From positions 1,730,098-1,794,097 of the forward strand of contig NZ_HE978634.1 of assembly GCF_000312045.1 (NCBI RefSeq): a stretch of DNA of 64,000 nt, written 5' to 3'. The translations under genes were made by a program, and so were the position numbers. This DNA is from Noviherbaspirillum massiliense JC206. Lineage in GTDB: Bacteria; Pseudomonadota; Gammaproteobacteria; Burkholderiales; Burkholderiaceae_D. The notes below the pieces were generated by a model that saw only the letters and a program-made list of their open reading frames with translations, was not told the origin of the DNA and searched no databases. Position 1 is the stretch's first letter; every line of letters starts with the position of its first letter. Shown here piece after piece: positions 54,233-63,664 of this stretch.

Positions 54233-54598
54233 ATGTCGATTTCATCTATCAATGGCTACGTACCGTCCGAATTTGCAGCCGAAGGCAGCAGGATCAAGTC
54301 TGCTCCGGATGCAAAGCCTGCCGCATCGGCAGCGGAACCGGGCTCGCCTGCTGGCGTCGCGCCGGCATCGCCGAGCAGAAGCGATGTGATAGATGCGATC
54401 AAGACTCTGAACAAGTTTGTCGGGACATCCTCCCAAGGCATCCAGTTTTCAATTGATGAGGAAACCGGCAAGACGGTCGTCAAGGTGGTCGATTCCGAAA
54501 CGAAGGCAGTGCTGCGCCAGATGCCCAGCGCGGAGGCACTTTCCATTGCACGTTCGATCGACAAGTTGCGCGGATTGCTGATCCAGCAGAAGGCATAA
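54233..54598 (+). CDS. flaG: Flagellar protein FlaG
   Basis: A 121-residue protein affecting filament length. The family domain fills residues 45-121 (IQFSIDEETGKTVVKVVD and LRQMPSAEALSIARSIDKL) after a Pro/Ala-rich N terminus. AAGGAG lies 7 nt before the ATG. It stands in the usual place between fliC and fliD. Confidence 0.94.
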   Translation: MSISSINGYVPSEFAAEGSRIKSAPDAKPAASAAEPGSPAGVAPASPSRSDVIDAIKTLNKFVGTSSQGIQFSIDEETGKTVVKVVDSETKAVLRQMPSAEALSIARSIDKLRGLLIQQKA

Positions 54599-54644
54599 AC
54601 AGTGGCGCTTCGCCGGCTCCGGCCGGCAAGCATGGGAGAAAGAC

Positions 54645-56030
54645 ATGGGAATCAGTTCCTCCGGCGTCGGTTCCGGCCTTGACGTCAACGCCATCGTCAC
54701 GCAGTTGATGGCTGCCGAAAGCAAGCCGCTCACCATCCTGCAGCAACAGGAATCCAGCTACAAATCGAAGCTCTCCGCCTATGGCACCCTGAAGAGCACA
54801 TTGTCGAATTTCCAGACGGCGCTCAAGGGCTTGAACGGCTCCGCATTCAATGCTCAAACCGCGACGGCCAGCAACACAGACATCCTGAGCGCGACGGCAG
54901 GCAGCAGCGCCACGCCCGGCACTTACGCCATTCAAGTCACCCAGCTTGCCCAGCAACAGAAGCTCACTTCCGCCGGCGTTGCTGACAGCTCGGCCAGCCT
55001 GGGCACCGGATCGCTGACCATCAAGGTGGGCAATGCAGATGCCATCACTATTCCGGGCACCGGAACGGCGAGCTATACCCTGCAAAGCCTGCGCGACGCG
55101 ATCAATGCCTCCGGCGCGGCAGTGAGCGCGACCATCGTCAATGACGGATCTGCTGCCGGCAACCGGCTGGTACTTACCGCCAAGGATACCGGCGCCGTGA
55201 ACACCATCAAGATCACCGGCAGCGGTGCCCTGGCCCAGTTTTCCTATGACCCGGCCTCCCCAGTCGTCTATGATCCGGCCAACCCAACTACCGGCATGAG
55301 CCAGCTTCAGGCTGCGAAAGATGCCAAGCTGACGATCGACGGCATTCCTGTCACGAAGTCATCGAACACGATCACCGACGCAATCCAGGGCGTAACACTG
55401 AAGCTGACGAAGGAGACTGCCGGAAGTGCCATCACCCTGACAGTGGCGCGTGACACTGCCACCGTGAAGTCCTCCATCGAAAGCTTCGTCAAGGCCTACA
55501 ACGATCTCAGCGGCAAGATCAAGACGATGACGGCCTACGACCCGACCACCAAGACCGGGGGCGCGTTGCAGGGCGATTCCGGAGCAAAGTCGGTCCTGAC
55601 CCAGATTCGCGGCGCCCTTGGTGAAGCAGTGGACGATGCCGGCAGCCTGCGTTTGCTGTCTGACATTGGCGTGACATTCCAGAAAGACGGCACGCTGGCG
55701 ATCGACGATAAAAAACTGCAGAAGGCAATGGACGGCAAGTTCGACGATATCGCCAAGCTCTTCTCCTCCAGCACCGGATATGCCACCCGGTTGATCAAGC
55801 TGGCCGATGACATGCTGGGTGAAAAGGGCATCATCACAACGCGTACCGATGGCCTCAACGCCAGCATCAAGAATCTGACCGATCGCGAAGATGACATGCA
55901 GGCCAGGCTGGATGCGGTCGAAAAGCGCTACAGGGCGCAGTTCACTGCCCTGGACGCCGCACTCGCGAGCATGCAGAACACCAGTGCCTATCTGTCGCAG
56001 CAACTTGCGGCAATTGCCAAGAACAGTTAA
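54645..56030 (+). CDS. fliD: Flagellar cap / hook-associated protein 2 FliD
   Basis: The 461-residue filament cap that helps flagellin assemble. Both conserved ends are present: SSSGVGSGLDVNAIVTQLMA and, at the C terminus, a coiled-coil segment (NLTDREDDMQARLDAVEKRY) with QFTALDAALASMQNTSAYL. The middle is Thr/Ser-rich. GGGAGAAAGAC precedes ATG 54645. fliS follows after 17 bp. Confidence 0.96.
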   Translation: MGISSSGVGSGLDVNAIVTQLMAAESKPLTILQQQESSYKSKLSAYGTLKSTLSNFQTALKGLNGSAFNAQTATASNTDILSATAGSSATPGTYAIQVTQLAQQQKLTSAGVADSSASLGTGSLTIKVGNADAITIPGTGTASYTLQSLRDAINASGAAVSATIVNDGSAAGNRLVLTAKDTGAVNTIKITGSGALAQFSYDPASPVVYDPANPTTGMSQLQAAKDAKLTIDGIPVTKSSNTITDAIQGVTLKLTKETAGSAITLTVARDTATVKSSIESFVKAYNDLSGKIKTMTAYDPTTKTGGALQGDSGAKSVLTQIRGALGEAVDDAGSLRLLSDIGVTFQKDGTLAIDDKKLQKAMDGKFDDIAKLFSSSTGYATRLIKLADDMLGEKGIITTRTDGLNASIKNLTDREDDMQARLDAVEKRYRAQFTALDAALASMQNTSAYLSQQLAAIAKNS

Positions 56031-56047
56031 CCACCAGAGGAATTTCC

Positions 56048-56530
56048 ATGTTCGGATCACTGCAACACGGCGCGAACGCCTATGCGAAGGTCGGCATCGA
56101 GACAGGCGTCCTGGCCGCCAGCCCGCACAAGCTGATTGTGATGCTGTTCGAAGGTGCGACTGTCGCCCTGTCGACAGCCATTCAGCAAATGAAAGCCGGC
56201 GACGTCGCGGGCAAGGGACAATCCATTTCCAAGGCGATCGCGATCATCGACAACGGTTTGCGCGCGAGCCTGGACAAGAAGGCCGGCGGCAGTATCGCAC
56301 TGAGCCTGGACGCGCTGTATGAATACATGAGCAGCCGGTTGCTGACGGCCAATCTCAAGAACCAGCCGGAACTCCTGGAAGAAGTGCAGCACCTGCTGCA
56401 GGACCTGAAAGGTGCATGGGATGCCATAGGCACGACGGCTGACCCAGCGCCGCAGCCGATGCCCAAGGCGCCCCAGATGCCGGCGTATGAGACCGCCACT
56501 TCCTATCCATCCCGCTTAGTGAAGGCCTGA
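56048..56530 (+). CDS. fliS: Flagellin export chaperone FliS
   Basis: A 160-residue helical chaperone that binds the C terminus of flagellin before export. The core LAASPHKLIVMLFEGATVAL and NLKNQPELLEEVQHLLQDLK match the family; a Pro-rich tail of about 25 residues is extra. GAGGAA precedes the ATG. fliT follows after 6 bp. Confidence 0.96.
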   Translation: MFGSLQHGANAYAKVGIETGVLAASPHKLIVMLFEGATVALSTAIQQMKAGDVAGKGQSISKAIAIIDNGLRASLDKKAGGSIALSLDALYEYMSSRLLTANLKNQPELLEEVQHLLQDLKGAWDAIGTTADPAPQPMPKAPQMPAYETATSYPSRLVKA

Positions 56531-56536
56531 ACAATA

Positions 56537-56872
56537 ATGAATAACCAAGAAATCATTTCCATCTACGAGACAGTGGCGGGGATCACGGACCAGATGCTGG
56601 CGGCAGCGCGCAGCGGCGACTGGGAACTGCTGGCGGAACTGGAAACGCAGTGCAGCAGCCAGGTCGAGATTCTCAGGAAGAATGACCGGCCGCGCGAAGC
56701 GCTCACCGAAGCCGCCCGCGAGCAGAAAACCCGCGTCATCAAGAAAATTCTTGCCGACGACCGCGAGATCCGCAACCTCACCGAGCCCTGGATGGCACAG
56801 TTGTCCGTCATGCTCAATAGCGCCGGCACCGAGCGCAAGCTGTCCCGGACATACGGCGCAAGCCAGCGATAG
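56537..56872 (+). CDS. fliT: Flagellar chaperone FliT
   Basis: A 111-residue helical protein of FliT type (SIYETVAGITDQMLAAARSG, then LLAELETQCSSQVEILRK), the FliD chaperone and, in enterics, an inhibitor of FlhDC. Sequence conservation in FliT is low; the call leans on position after fliS, length and predicted helices. Confidence 0.85.
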   Translation: MNNQEIISIYETVAGITDQMLAAARSGDWELLAELETQCSSQVEILRKNDRPREALTEAAREQKTRVIKKILADDREIRNLTEPWMAQLSVMLNSAGTERKLSRTYGASQR

Positions 56873-56880
56873 CATCCGCA

Positions 56881-57981
56881 ATGATCAACCGGACCGACCT
56901 CGGCGGCACCCGGCCTCCGGCGTCGGTGCAAGCGCCCGCGCGCGTGGCATCGGCCACGGACACGGGACAGGAAGCCTTCCGTCGGCTGTCCCGGATTGCC
57001 ATCGGCAGCGAACTGCAGGCGAAAGTGCTTTCCCTGCTGGAGGATGGAACCCATCTGGTGCGACTGGCCGACACGACGGCGCGCATGGCGCTTCCCTCCG
57101 GTATCCGTGCCGGCGACACGCTGAACATGACGCTGCTGGCCCGGCAGCCCCGTCCCCTCTTCCTGCTGGCAGGCGGCGCTGAAAGCGCAACTGCCTCGCT
57201 CAGCTCGGCTGGCCGCCTCATCGATGCCCTGCTCCACGCCATTCCCGAGGGAGAGTCTGCGGCGCTCCGCGCGCAATCACCATTGCTGCCGGCAGCGCAG
57301 TTACCCGATCCGAAACAGCTGGCGTCGACCCTGCAACAGGCGCTTGACGTCAGCGGCCTGTTCTATGAATCCCATCTGCAGGAATGGCTGGCAGGCAGGC
57401 GCTCGCGGGAGGAACTGCTGCGCGAACCACAGGCGCAGTTCGGCAAGGACGCGGGACAGGAAGGCGCTGCAGAGGCAGACGATTTGCAGGGATTGCTGAG
57501 GCAGCTCGCCGAGATCACCCGGGCCGCGCAGGTCAAGACCGAAGCCGCAGCCAAGACAGGCATCGATGCACTCGCTGTCACCCGGCCCCAGGACGCACAA
57601 CTCCAGATGGACTCGGAACAGGCACGCATGGTCGGGCTTCAACTCAATACCCTGGAACAGCGGCAGTTGCGCTGGCAGGGCGAACTCTGGCCCGGTCAGC
57701 CCTTCGATTGGGAAGTCGGGGAAGATCCGCCGGACGGAAACAAAGGCGATGCTGCGCCGTCCTCATGGACCAGCACGATGCGGCTTGAACTCCCGCAGCT
57801 TGGTCCGGTGTCGGCCTCGCTGCGGCTCACGGGCGACCGGGTGCTGATACAGATAGACGCGGCGAGCGATGCCACGGCAGCCGCAATGCGCACGCATGGG
57901 AAGGAACTTGGCGATGCGCTGGATGCGGCCGGCTCGAAGCTCGACGGATTGACGATCAGAGGAAGCCATGAACCCGGATAA
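56881..57981 (+). CDS. FliK-like flagellar hook-length control protein
   Basis: A 366-residue protein with a variable Ala/Gln-rich N-terminal part and, after about residue 300, a FliK C-terminal-type domain (MRLELPQLGPVSASLRLTGD, VLIQIDAASDATAAAMRTHG). It may be a second, divergent FliK rather than the main hook ruler, which normally sits with hook-basal body genes. It overlaps the flhB-like gene by 14 bp. Confidence 0.75.
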   Translation: MINRTDLGGTRPPASVQAPARVASATDTGQEAFRRLSRIAIGSELQAKVLSLLEDGTHLVRLADTTARMALPSGIRAGDTLNMTLLARQPRPLFLLAGGAESATASLSSAGRLIDALLHAIPEGESAALRAQSPLLPAAQLPDPKQLASTLQQALDVSGLFYESHLQEWLAGRRSREELLREPQAQFGKDAGQEGAAEADDLQGLLRQLAEITRAAQVKTEAAAKTGIDALAVTRPQDAQLQMDSEQARMVGLQLNTLEQRQLRWQGELWPGQPFDWEVGEDPPDGNKGDAAPSSWTSTMRLELPQLGPVSASLRLTGDRVLIQIDAASDATAAAMRTHGKELGDALDAAGSKLDGLTIRGSHEPG

Positions 57982-58348
57982 GCGCTCGCGCAGTGCGGTG
58001 GCGCTGGCTTACCAGACCGGGGACGTGGCGCCGAAGGTAGTGGCGCGCGGACGCGGCCTGGTGGCCGAGCAGATCATCGAGCGCGCGCGCGAGCACGGGA
58101 TATTCGTGCATGAATCGAAGGAACTGGTTGCTCTGCTGATGCAGGTGGACCTCGACCGGCATATTCCGCCCGCGCTGTACCGCGCGGTGGCGGAACTGCT
58201 GGCCTGGCTCTACCATCTAGAGCGGATCGAGGGCCAATACAAGGGTGGCGCTGCCCCGCTTCGGGATGCAGCGCAAGGCGCGGCGCGCGGGACAGGGTGG
58301 CCACCCGCCCAAGCGCCGCAACGTGGCGATCCGCCCGAAGAGGGGTAG
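57968..58348 (+). CDS. FlhB-like C-terminal domain protein (EscU/YscU/FlhB family), altered 3' end
   Basis: A 126-residue soluble protein resembling the cytoplasmic switch domain of FlhB without membrane helices: SAVALAYQTGDVAPKVVARG, then ARGLVAEQIIERAREHGIFV-type segments and IPPALYRAVAELLAWLYHL. The NPTH autocleavage motif is absent, as usual in this stand-alone group. From residue 84 onward the coding sequence runs into the inverted-repeat element at 58219, so the last 43 residues (Gly/Pro/Arg-rich) are element-encoded and probably not native. Confidence 0.85.
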   Translation: MNPDKRSRSAVALAYQTGDVAPKVVARGRGLVAEQIIERAREHGIFVHESKELVALLMQVDLDRHIPPALYRAVAELLAWLYHLERIEGQYKGGAAPLRDAAQGAARGTGWPPAQAPQRGDPPEEG

Positions 58349-58450
58349 CCCTGCGAGTGAGATCAAGGGCCGGCGATTGCGGCGTTGCGCGGCTTGCACT
58401 CCCCTGCCCTTGACCTCACGACGCCCTTGTATTGGCCCTCGATCCGCTCT
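58219..58450. mobile_element. 232-bp element with perfect 27-bp terminal inverted repeats and two nested hairpins
   Basis: The ends, 58219-58245 and 58424-58450, are exact inverted copies over 27 bp, extending to 29 bp on the plus strand with one G-U pair. Inside lie two further stems: CCCC-g-CTTCGGG (58254-58265) with CCCGAAG-a-GGGG (58334-58345), and 58357-58370 with 58406-58419 (14 bp, one mismatch). No transposase is encoded, and no clear target duplication is seen. It looks like a MITE or structured RNA element; it supplies the end of the flhB-like gene and the upstream region of ycgR. Confidence 0.75.
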
Positions 58451-58530
58451 GGAACCTGCCCAGAAGGCGGGCAACGCGGTATCATACAGCCCCGACGGCA
58501 GCCGGCAGCCATATCAGACAGCAGGGAATG

Positions 58531-59295
58531 ATGGAATTCAATAGCAATTTGGAATCGGAGGATCTCAGCCAGTACGAGGTGCGTTCGCGCCGCGAAATCG
58601 TGGCGCTGCTGCGAGCCATCCAGGAACGCAAGCAGCTGGTGACGATGCTGATCGACGGCGGCCCGGAAGCGATCGTGACGTCCATCCTCGACGTGGACGA
58701 AGCCAGCGACATGGTCATCATCGACCAGGCGCCCAATCCTGCCATGAACCAGCGCCTTGTCAGCAGCAGCGATTCCTCCCTCGAGACCAGTCTCGACAAT
58801 ATCCGCATCCTGTCCTTCGCCTCCGGCATCAAGCCCTGCCTGTACGACGGCCTGCCCGCCCTGCGCTTCGCCATCCCGGGGAGCATGATCCGCCTGCAGC
58901 GGCGCGAACATTACCGCGTCGCCACGCCGGTGACCAACCCGCTGCGCTGCACGTTCGAGCTGAAGGACGCAGCCGGCAAGCCCGTAGGTCGTGTGGCCCT
59001 GCCCCTGCACAACATCAGCGGCGGCGGCATTGCCGTCATCGACGAGAAGAAGCAGCTCGACAGTACCGTGGGCCGGGTCTACAAGGATTGCAAGATAGAA
59101 ATGCCGGGCGCCAGCCCGGTGGTGGCGACGCTCGAAATCCGCAGTTCCGTCGATCTGTCCCTCTCCAACGGCAAGGCGGTGCGCCGCCTCGGCTGCATGT
59201 TCGTCGGACTGTCGGCGCCGATGCTGGCGGCGGTGCAGCGCTACATTACGAAGCTCGAACGGGAACGCAACGCCAGAGCAACCGGTCTGGGTTGA
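58531..59295 (+). CDS. ycgR: Flagellar brake protein YcgR (PilZ domain)
   Basis: A 254-residue c-di-GMP receptor that slows the flagellar motor. The N-terminal YcgR domain covers about residues 15-110; the PilZ domain follows, with the ligand motifs QRREHYRVATP and HNISGGGIAVID (RxxxR and (D/N)xSxxG). ATGs at 58528 and 58531 are both possible; CAGGGA is better spaced for the second. Its promoter region includes the inverted-repeat element. Confidence 0.93.
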   Translation: MEFNSNLESEDLSQYEVRSRREIVALLRAIQERKQLVTMLIDGGPEAIVTSILDVDEASDMVIIDQAPNPAMNQRLVSSSDSSLETSLDNIRILSFASGIKPCLYDGLPALRFAIPGSMIRLQRREHYRVATPVTNPLRCTFELKDAAGKPVGRVALPLHNISGGGIAVIDEKKQLDSTVGRVYKDCKIEMPGASPVVATLEIRSSVDLSLSNGKAVRRLGCMFVGLSAPMLAAVQRYITKLERERNARATGLG

Positions 59296-59429
59296 TCGCT
59301 CCCTTTTTCCCCAAGGGATAAATCGCGTCATTTCCAGGGTCAAACGGCAAGCTGTTCGCATGTGCGGACAGAATACGGACCCACGAGGCCGCCGATGCAG
59401 GCAGCGCTTGCGACGGAAATAATGCCGAT

Positions 59430-59975
59430 ATGAAACCCGACTCTTTCGAGACCTATTCTCGACCGGCAATTCTTCTCCACTGGCTGATCGCCATCCTGAT
59501 CATCGGCATGCTCGCCCTTGGGTGGTACATGGGCAGTCTCGAAAAGGGCCCGACGCGGGACTGGTACTACAACCTCCACAAGTCGATAGGCACCGTCACC
59601 CTTCTCCTGGTGGCGTTGCGCATCGCATGGCGCATCGGGCACCGTCCGCCGGAACTGATAGCGACGATGCCCATGTGGCAAAGAACGGCCGCGCATGCGG
59701 TGCATCATCTCCTTTATCTCGCCATGACGGTCATGACCCTGACCGGATTTCTCGCCAGCATTTTCGGCCGAGGCATCGTGTTCTTCGGCCTGCCCCTGCC
59801 AAGGCTGGTTCCGGAAAACCGTCCGCTCGGGCACCTGCTCAACGAGGTGCATGAGTTCACCGCGTGGGCGCTGGCAGTCCTCGTCGGGCTGCATGTCATC
59901 GCGGCCCTCTATCACCAGTTTGTCCTGAAAGACAGGTTGCTCATGCGTATGCTGCCGGGCGGGTCGCGTAATTAA
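59430..59975 (+). CDS. Cytochrome b561 family protein
   Basis: A 181-residue membrane protein with four helices (about residues 13-32, 49-67, 88-110 and 143-165) and heme-ligand histidines in AILLHWLIAILI, LHKSIGTVTLL, HHLLYLAMTVMTLTG and LHVIAALYHQF. It probably shuttles electrons between quinol and a periplasmic partner, as in the CybB group. Single gene, 134 bp past ycgR. Confidence 0.93.
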   Translation: MKPDSFETYSRPAILLHWLIAILIIGMLALGWYMGSLEKGPTRDWYYNLHKSIGTVTLLLVALRIAWRIGHRPPELIATMPMWQRTAAHAVHHLLYLAMTVMTLTGFLASIFGRGIVFFGLPLPRLVPENRPLGHLLNEVHEFTAWALAVLVGLHVIAALYHQFVLKDRLLMRMLPGGSRN

Positions 59976-60139
59976 GCCTGTCCGCAAAACATCTCCAGTT
60001 GCAGGCACCGGACTTATTTTTCTTGATCCAGAGAAACTTCCTTCCGGACGGGAAGCGATACAGGCTTATTGTCTGTTAGAGATTTCACCCCGCTTCGAGC
60101 CCTACCTTACAATGGCGGATTCGCTTTCCGTTGCCCATC

Positions 60140-63100
60140 ATGCCTTTGCCGTTCCCTGTTTCACCCACCACATCGAAAGACTCCCCTGCACCGGAGCGCA
60201 GGCCGGCGCAAAGTCCTTATCTGCCGCCACTGCTGGCCGGGATCATTCTCGTCCTGTCCCTGCTCGTTACCTACGAAATGTGGAACGGCGCGCAGCTGGC
60301 CGCAAAAAAGAACCTGCAGGCCGAATTCGATTTTCGGGTGAGGGAAATCATCGAGCGGATCGGGCAGCGTATGGCGACCTATGAAGAAGTCCTGCGCGGC
60401 GCAAAGGGGCTGCTGCTCGGCTCGGACGACGTTGACCGCGCCGAATTCCGCACGTATGTAGCGACGCTCCATCTCGAAGACCACTATCCGGGCATCCAGG
60501 GCGTGGGCCTCTCGGAGATCGTGCCGAAGGCGGAAAAGAATGCCCACATCGCCCGCATACGCGCACAAGGATTCCCGGAATACGCCATCCTCCCGCCAGG
60601 CGATCGCGATCCCTACACCGCCATCACCCTGATCGAGCCGTTCAACGCGATGAACCAGCGCGCCTTCGGCTTCGACATGTATAGCGAACCGGTACGTCGT
60701 GCTGCCATGCAGCAGGCGCGGGATACGGGCCAGGCGGCGCTTTCCGGCAAGGTCACCCTGGTGCAGGAAGGCCCGGCCAGCAGCCAGCCCGGCTTTCTCA
60801 TGTACCTGCCGCTGTACCGTGAAGGCGTGCCTGTCGATACTGCAGAACAGCGTCGCAACGCCATCACCGGCTGGGTCTATGCGCCCTTCCGCATGAATGA
60901 CTTCATGGAAGGCCTGGGCGGCGAGCGTTCCACCGACCTCGGGCTCAGGATCAATGACGGCGAAGACATGTCGGCCCGGGCGCAGCTGTACGACTCGTTC
61001 CCCGATGCCCAGGGCGGCGAGACAGGCGCCCCGCTCTTCACGGCGATCAGAAAGATCAGCATCGCCGGTCATCCATGGACGCTGGAAATCGCCTCCGGCC
61101 CAAACTTCGAAGCCCGGATGAACCGGGAAACGCCGCGCTTCATCGCCATTGCCGGCGCCGGTATCAGTCTGCTGCTTTCGATGCTGGTCTGGACGCTCGC
61201 CAGCGGACGCAGCCGCGCGCTGGAACTGGCCATGAACATGACGCGCGAGCTGAGGGCCAGCGAGTTCCGCTGGAAATATGCGCTCGAAGGCGCGGGCGAC
61301 GGCGTCTGGGACTGGGACCGCGGGACCGGCGAGGTGAGCTTCTCCCGGCGCTGGAAGGAAATGCTGGGGTATGACGAGGATGACATCGGCAATACCCTCG
61401 GGGAATGGGAAAAGCTGATCCATCCGCAGGACCGGCAGAAGGCGATCGCTGCCCTGGAGGACTATCTGGACGGCGGGGTCGCAAGCTATGTCAATGAACT
61501 TCGCATGCGGTGCAAGGACGGTTCCTGGAAATGGGTACTGACCCGGGGCATGGCCGTCAGCCAGGACACAGACGGCAAACCGCTGCGCATCATCGGCACG
61601 CATACCGACATCACCCGCCGCAAGCATGACGAGGAAGCGCTGCGTGCCACGCATGAGCGGATTGCCGCGGAACAGCAGCGCATGAAGGTGATTCTGGAAA
61701 ACTCGCACGACGCTTTCGTGGCGATCGACGCCGAAGGACGCGTCACCGACTGGAATACCCGGGCCGAGCAGACCTTCGGCTGGAGCGCGGAAGAAGCCAT
61801 CGGCCAGGAACTGGCCAAGCTGATCGTTCCGGAAGACCGTCGCGACGCCCATCTTGCCGGCATGCAGCGCTTCGCCGAAAGCGGCACCGGCCCCATGGTC
61901 AACCGGCTTGTCGAAGTCATGGCCCTGCATCGCAGCGGAACACTCATTCCGGTGGAACTGGCGATCGCACCGATCAAAAGCGATTCCGGCTACGTCGCCA
62001 ATGCCTTCATCCGCGATATCAGCGAACGCAAGGAGGCCGAGCAGCGGGAAGCGCGGCGCCAGCGGGCGCTGGAGGAAGCCCGCGCCGCGCTGCAGCATTC
62101 CCAGAAGCTGGAAGCGATCGGCAAGCTGACCGGCGGCGTGGCGCACGACTTCAACAACCTGCTTCAGGTCATCACCGGCAATATCCAGCTGCTGCTGGTC
62201 GACGGCGACAACGGGCAGCTGAGGGAGGAGCGCCTGCACAACGCCCTTACCGCAGTGGAGCGCGGCGCCAAGCTGTCGTCGCAACTGCTGTCCTTCGCGC
62301 GGCGTCAGCCCCTGCAGCCGAAGGTGGTCAACATCCGCCGACTGGTGCGTGACATGGATGACTTGTTGCGGCGGACATTGGGAGAGACGGTGGAAGTTGA
62401 AACCGTCGTTGCCGGCGGGCTGTGGAATACGCTGGTGGATCCTCATCAGCTGGAAAGCGTCATCCTGAACCTGGCCATCAACGCACGCGATGCCATGAAA
62501 GGCAGCGGCAAGCTCACCATCGAGCTGGGAAACGCGATGCTGGACGAAGGTTACGTGCAGGCCCAGTCCGAGTTAAGGCCGGGGCAGTATGTGATGCTGG
62601 CCGTATCGGATACGGGATCGGGCATGACGGCCGAAGTCATGGAACGCGCCTTCGATCCCTTCTTCACCACCAAGCCGGAAGGAGAAGGCACCGGGCTGGG
62701 CCTGAGCATGGCCTACGGCTTCATCAAGCAGAGCGGCGGGCATATCCGGATCTACAGCGAGCCGGGCCATGGCACCACCGTCAGGATCTACCTGCCACGC
62801 TCCTTCGAGCCGGAAGACGAAGTGGCGCCCAAGCCGAGCGAGCCGGTAGTGGGCGGCACCGAAACCGTTCTTGTGGTAGAAGACGACCCGGGTGTGCGAA
62901 AAACCGTGGTCGCCCTGCTCGCCGGATTGGGCTACCGCGTGCTGACCGCGCACGACGGCGAGAGCGCGCTGGCGGTCATCAGGAGCGGCACGGCCATCGA
63001 CGTGCTGTTCACCGACGTGGTGATGCCCGGGTCGCTGCGCAGCCCCGACCTCGCAAGGCAGGCCAGGTCGATCCTGCCCGGCCTCGCCGTGCTCTTCACC

Positions 63101-63640
63101 TCCGGCTATACCCAGAATGCGATCGTGCATGACGGGCGTCTCGATCAGGGGGTGCAACTGCTGAGCAAACCGTACCTGCGCGAGCAGCTGGCTCGCAAGC
63201 TGCGCGAGATCATCGACGCCCAGCAGCAGGTCAATGCGTCGACAAAACCCGCCGTCGAGCCGGCCGCCCCCGAGGCGCCACAGGCGAGCAAGAGCAGGTC
63301 GCTGCGGATACTGGTCGTGGAAGACAATGACGATTTGCGCCTGATTGCCTGCGAACTGCTCTCCACGCTCGGGTACAGGGCGCAGGGTGCGCGCAGCGGC
63401 GAAGACGCGCTGGACATGCTGGCGAAGGACAGCTTCGATGCTCTGCTGGTCGATGTCGGACTGCCCGGCATGAGCGGCATTCAGCTGGCGGAAAGCGTCA
63501 GGAAGACAAGGCCGGGGGTGCGGATCGTGTTCGCAACCGGCCGGGGAGATGCCTTGCATGAACTGAAGGACTCCGGATCGCGGGTGCTGACCAAGCCGTA
63601 CAATCTGAGCCGCTTGCAGCAGGCCCTGGAAGAGGGATAA
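60140..63640 (+). CDS. CHASE/PAS hybrid sensor histidine kinase with two receiver domains
   Basis: A 1166-residue hybrid kinase. Order: N-terminal helix (about 30-50), periplasmic CHASE domain (about 75-290), second helix (about 337-358), two PAS domains (about 375-500 and 515-640), HisKA with His669 in GGVAHDFNNLLQ, HATPase_c (DTGSGMTAEVMER, GTGLGLSMAYGF), then receiver domains with Asp959 (LFTDVVMPGSL) and Asp1105 (LLVDVGLPGMSG). The double receiver implies an internal relay. ATG 60140 is chosen over a TTG nine bases earlier. A second PAS sensor starts 25 bp downstream. Confidence 0.94.
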   Translation: MPLPFPVSPTTSKDSPAPERRPAQSPYLPPLLAGIILVLSLLVTYEMWNGAQLAAKKNLQAEFDFRVREIIERIGQRMATYEEVLRGAKGLLLGSDDVDRAEFRTYVATLHLEDHYPGIQGVGLSEIVPKAEKNAHIARIRAQGFPEYAILPPGDRDPYTAITLIEPFNAMNQRAFGFDMYSEPVRRAAMQQARDTGQAALSGKVTLVQEGPASSQPGFLMYLPLYREGVPVDTAEQRRNAITGWVYAPFRMNDFMEGLGGERSTDLGLRINDGEDMSARAQLYDSFPDAQGGETGAPLFTAIRKISIAGHPWTLEIASGPNFEARMNRETPRFIAIAGAGISLLLSMLVWTLASGRSRALELAMNMTRELRASEFRWKYALEGAGDGVWDWDRGTGEVSFSRRWKEMLGYDEDDIGNTLGEWEKLIHPQDRQKAIAALEDYLDGGVASYVNELRMRCKDGSWKWVLTRGMAVSQDTDGKPLRIIGTHTDITRRKHDEEALRATHERIAAEQQRMKVILENSHDAFVAIDAEGRVTDWNTRAEQTFGWSAEEAIGQELAKLIVPEDRRDAHLAGMQRFAESGTGPMVNRLVEVMALHRSGTLIPVELAIAPIKSDSGYVANAFIRDISERKEAEQREARRQRALEEARAALQHSQKLEAIGKLTGGVAHDFNNLLQVITGNIQLLLVDGDNGQLREERLHNALTAVERGAKLSSQLLSFARRQPLQPKVVNIRRLVRDMDDLLRRTLGETVEVETVVAGGLWNTLVDPHQLESVILNLAINARDAMKGSGKLTIELGNAMLDEGYVQAQSELRPGQYVMLAVSDTGSGMTAEVMERAFDPFFTTKPEGEGTGLGLSMAYGFIKQSGGHIRIYSEPGHGTTVRIYLPRSFEPEDEVAPKPSEPVVGGTETVLVVEDDPGVRKTVVALLAGLGYRVLTAHDGESALAVIRSGTAIDVLFTDVVMPGSLRSPDLARQARSILPGLAVLFTSGYTQNAIVHDGRLDQGVQLLSKPYLREQLARKLREIIDAQQQVNASTKPAVEPAAPEAPQASKSRSLRILVVEDNDDLRLIACELLSTLGYRAQGARSGEDALDMLAKDSFDALLVDVGLPGMSGIQLAESVRKTRPGVRIVFATGRGDALHELKDSGSRVLTKPYNLSRLQQALEEG

Positions 63641-63664
63641 GCCGGTCGACTACACGGGAACGAC

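Noticed and set aside
54603-54618. Possible sigma-54 promoter before fliD (TGGCGC and GC at the right spacing)
   Set aside because: The -12 element lacks the TTGC core; GC-rich sequence makes GG-N10-GC common by chance.
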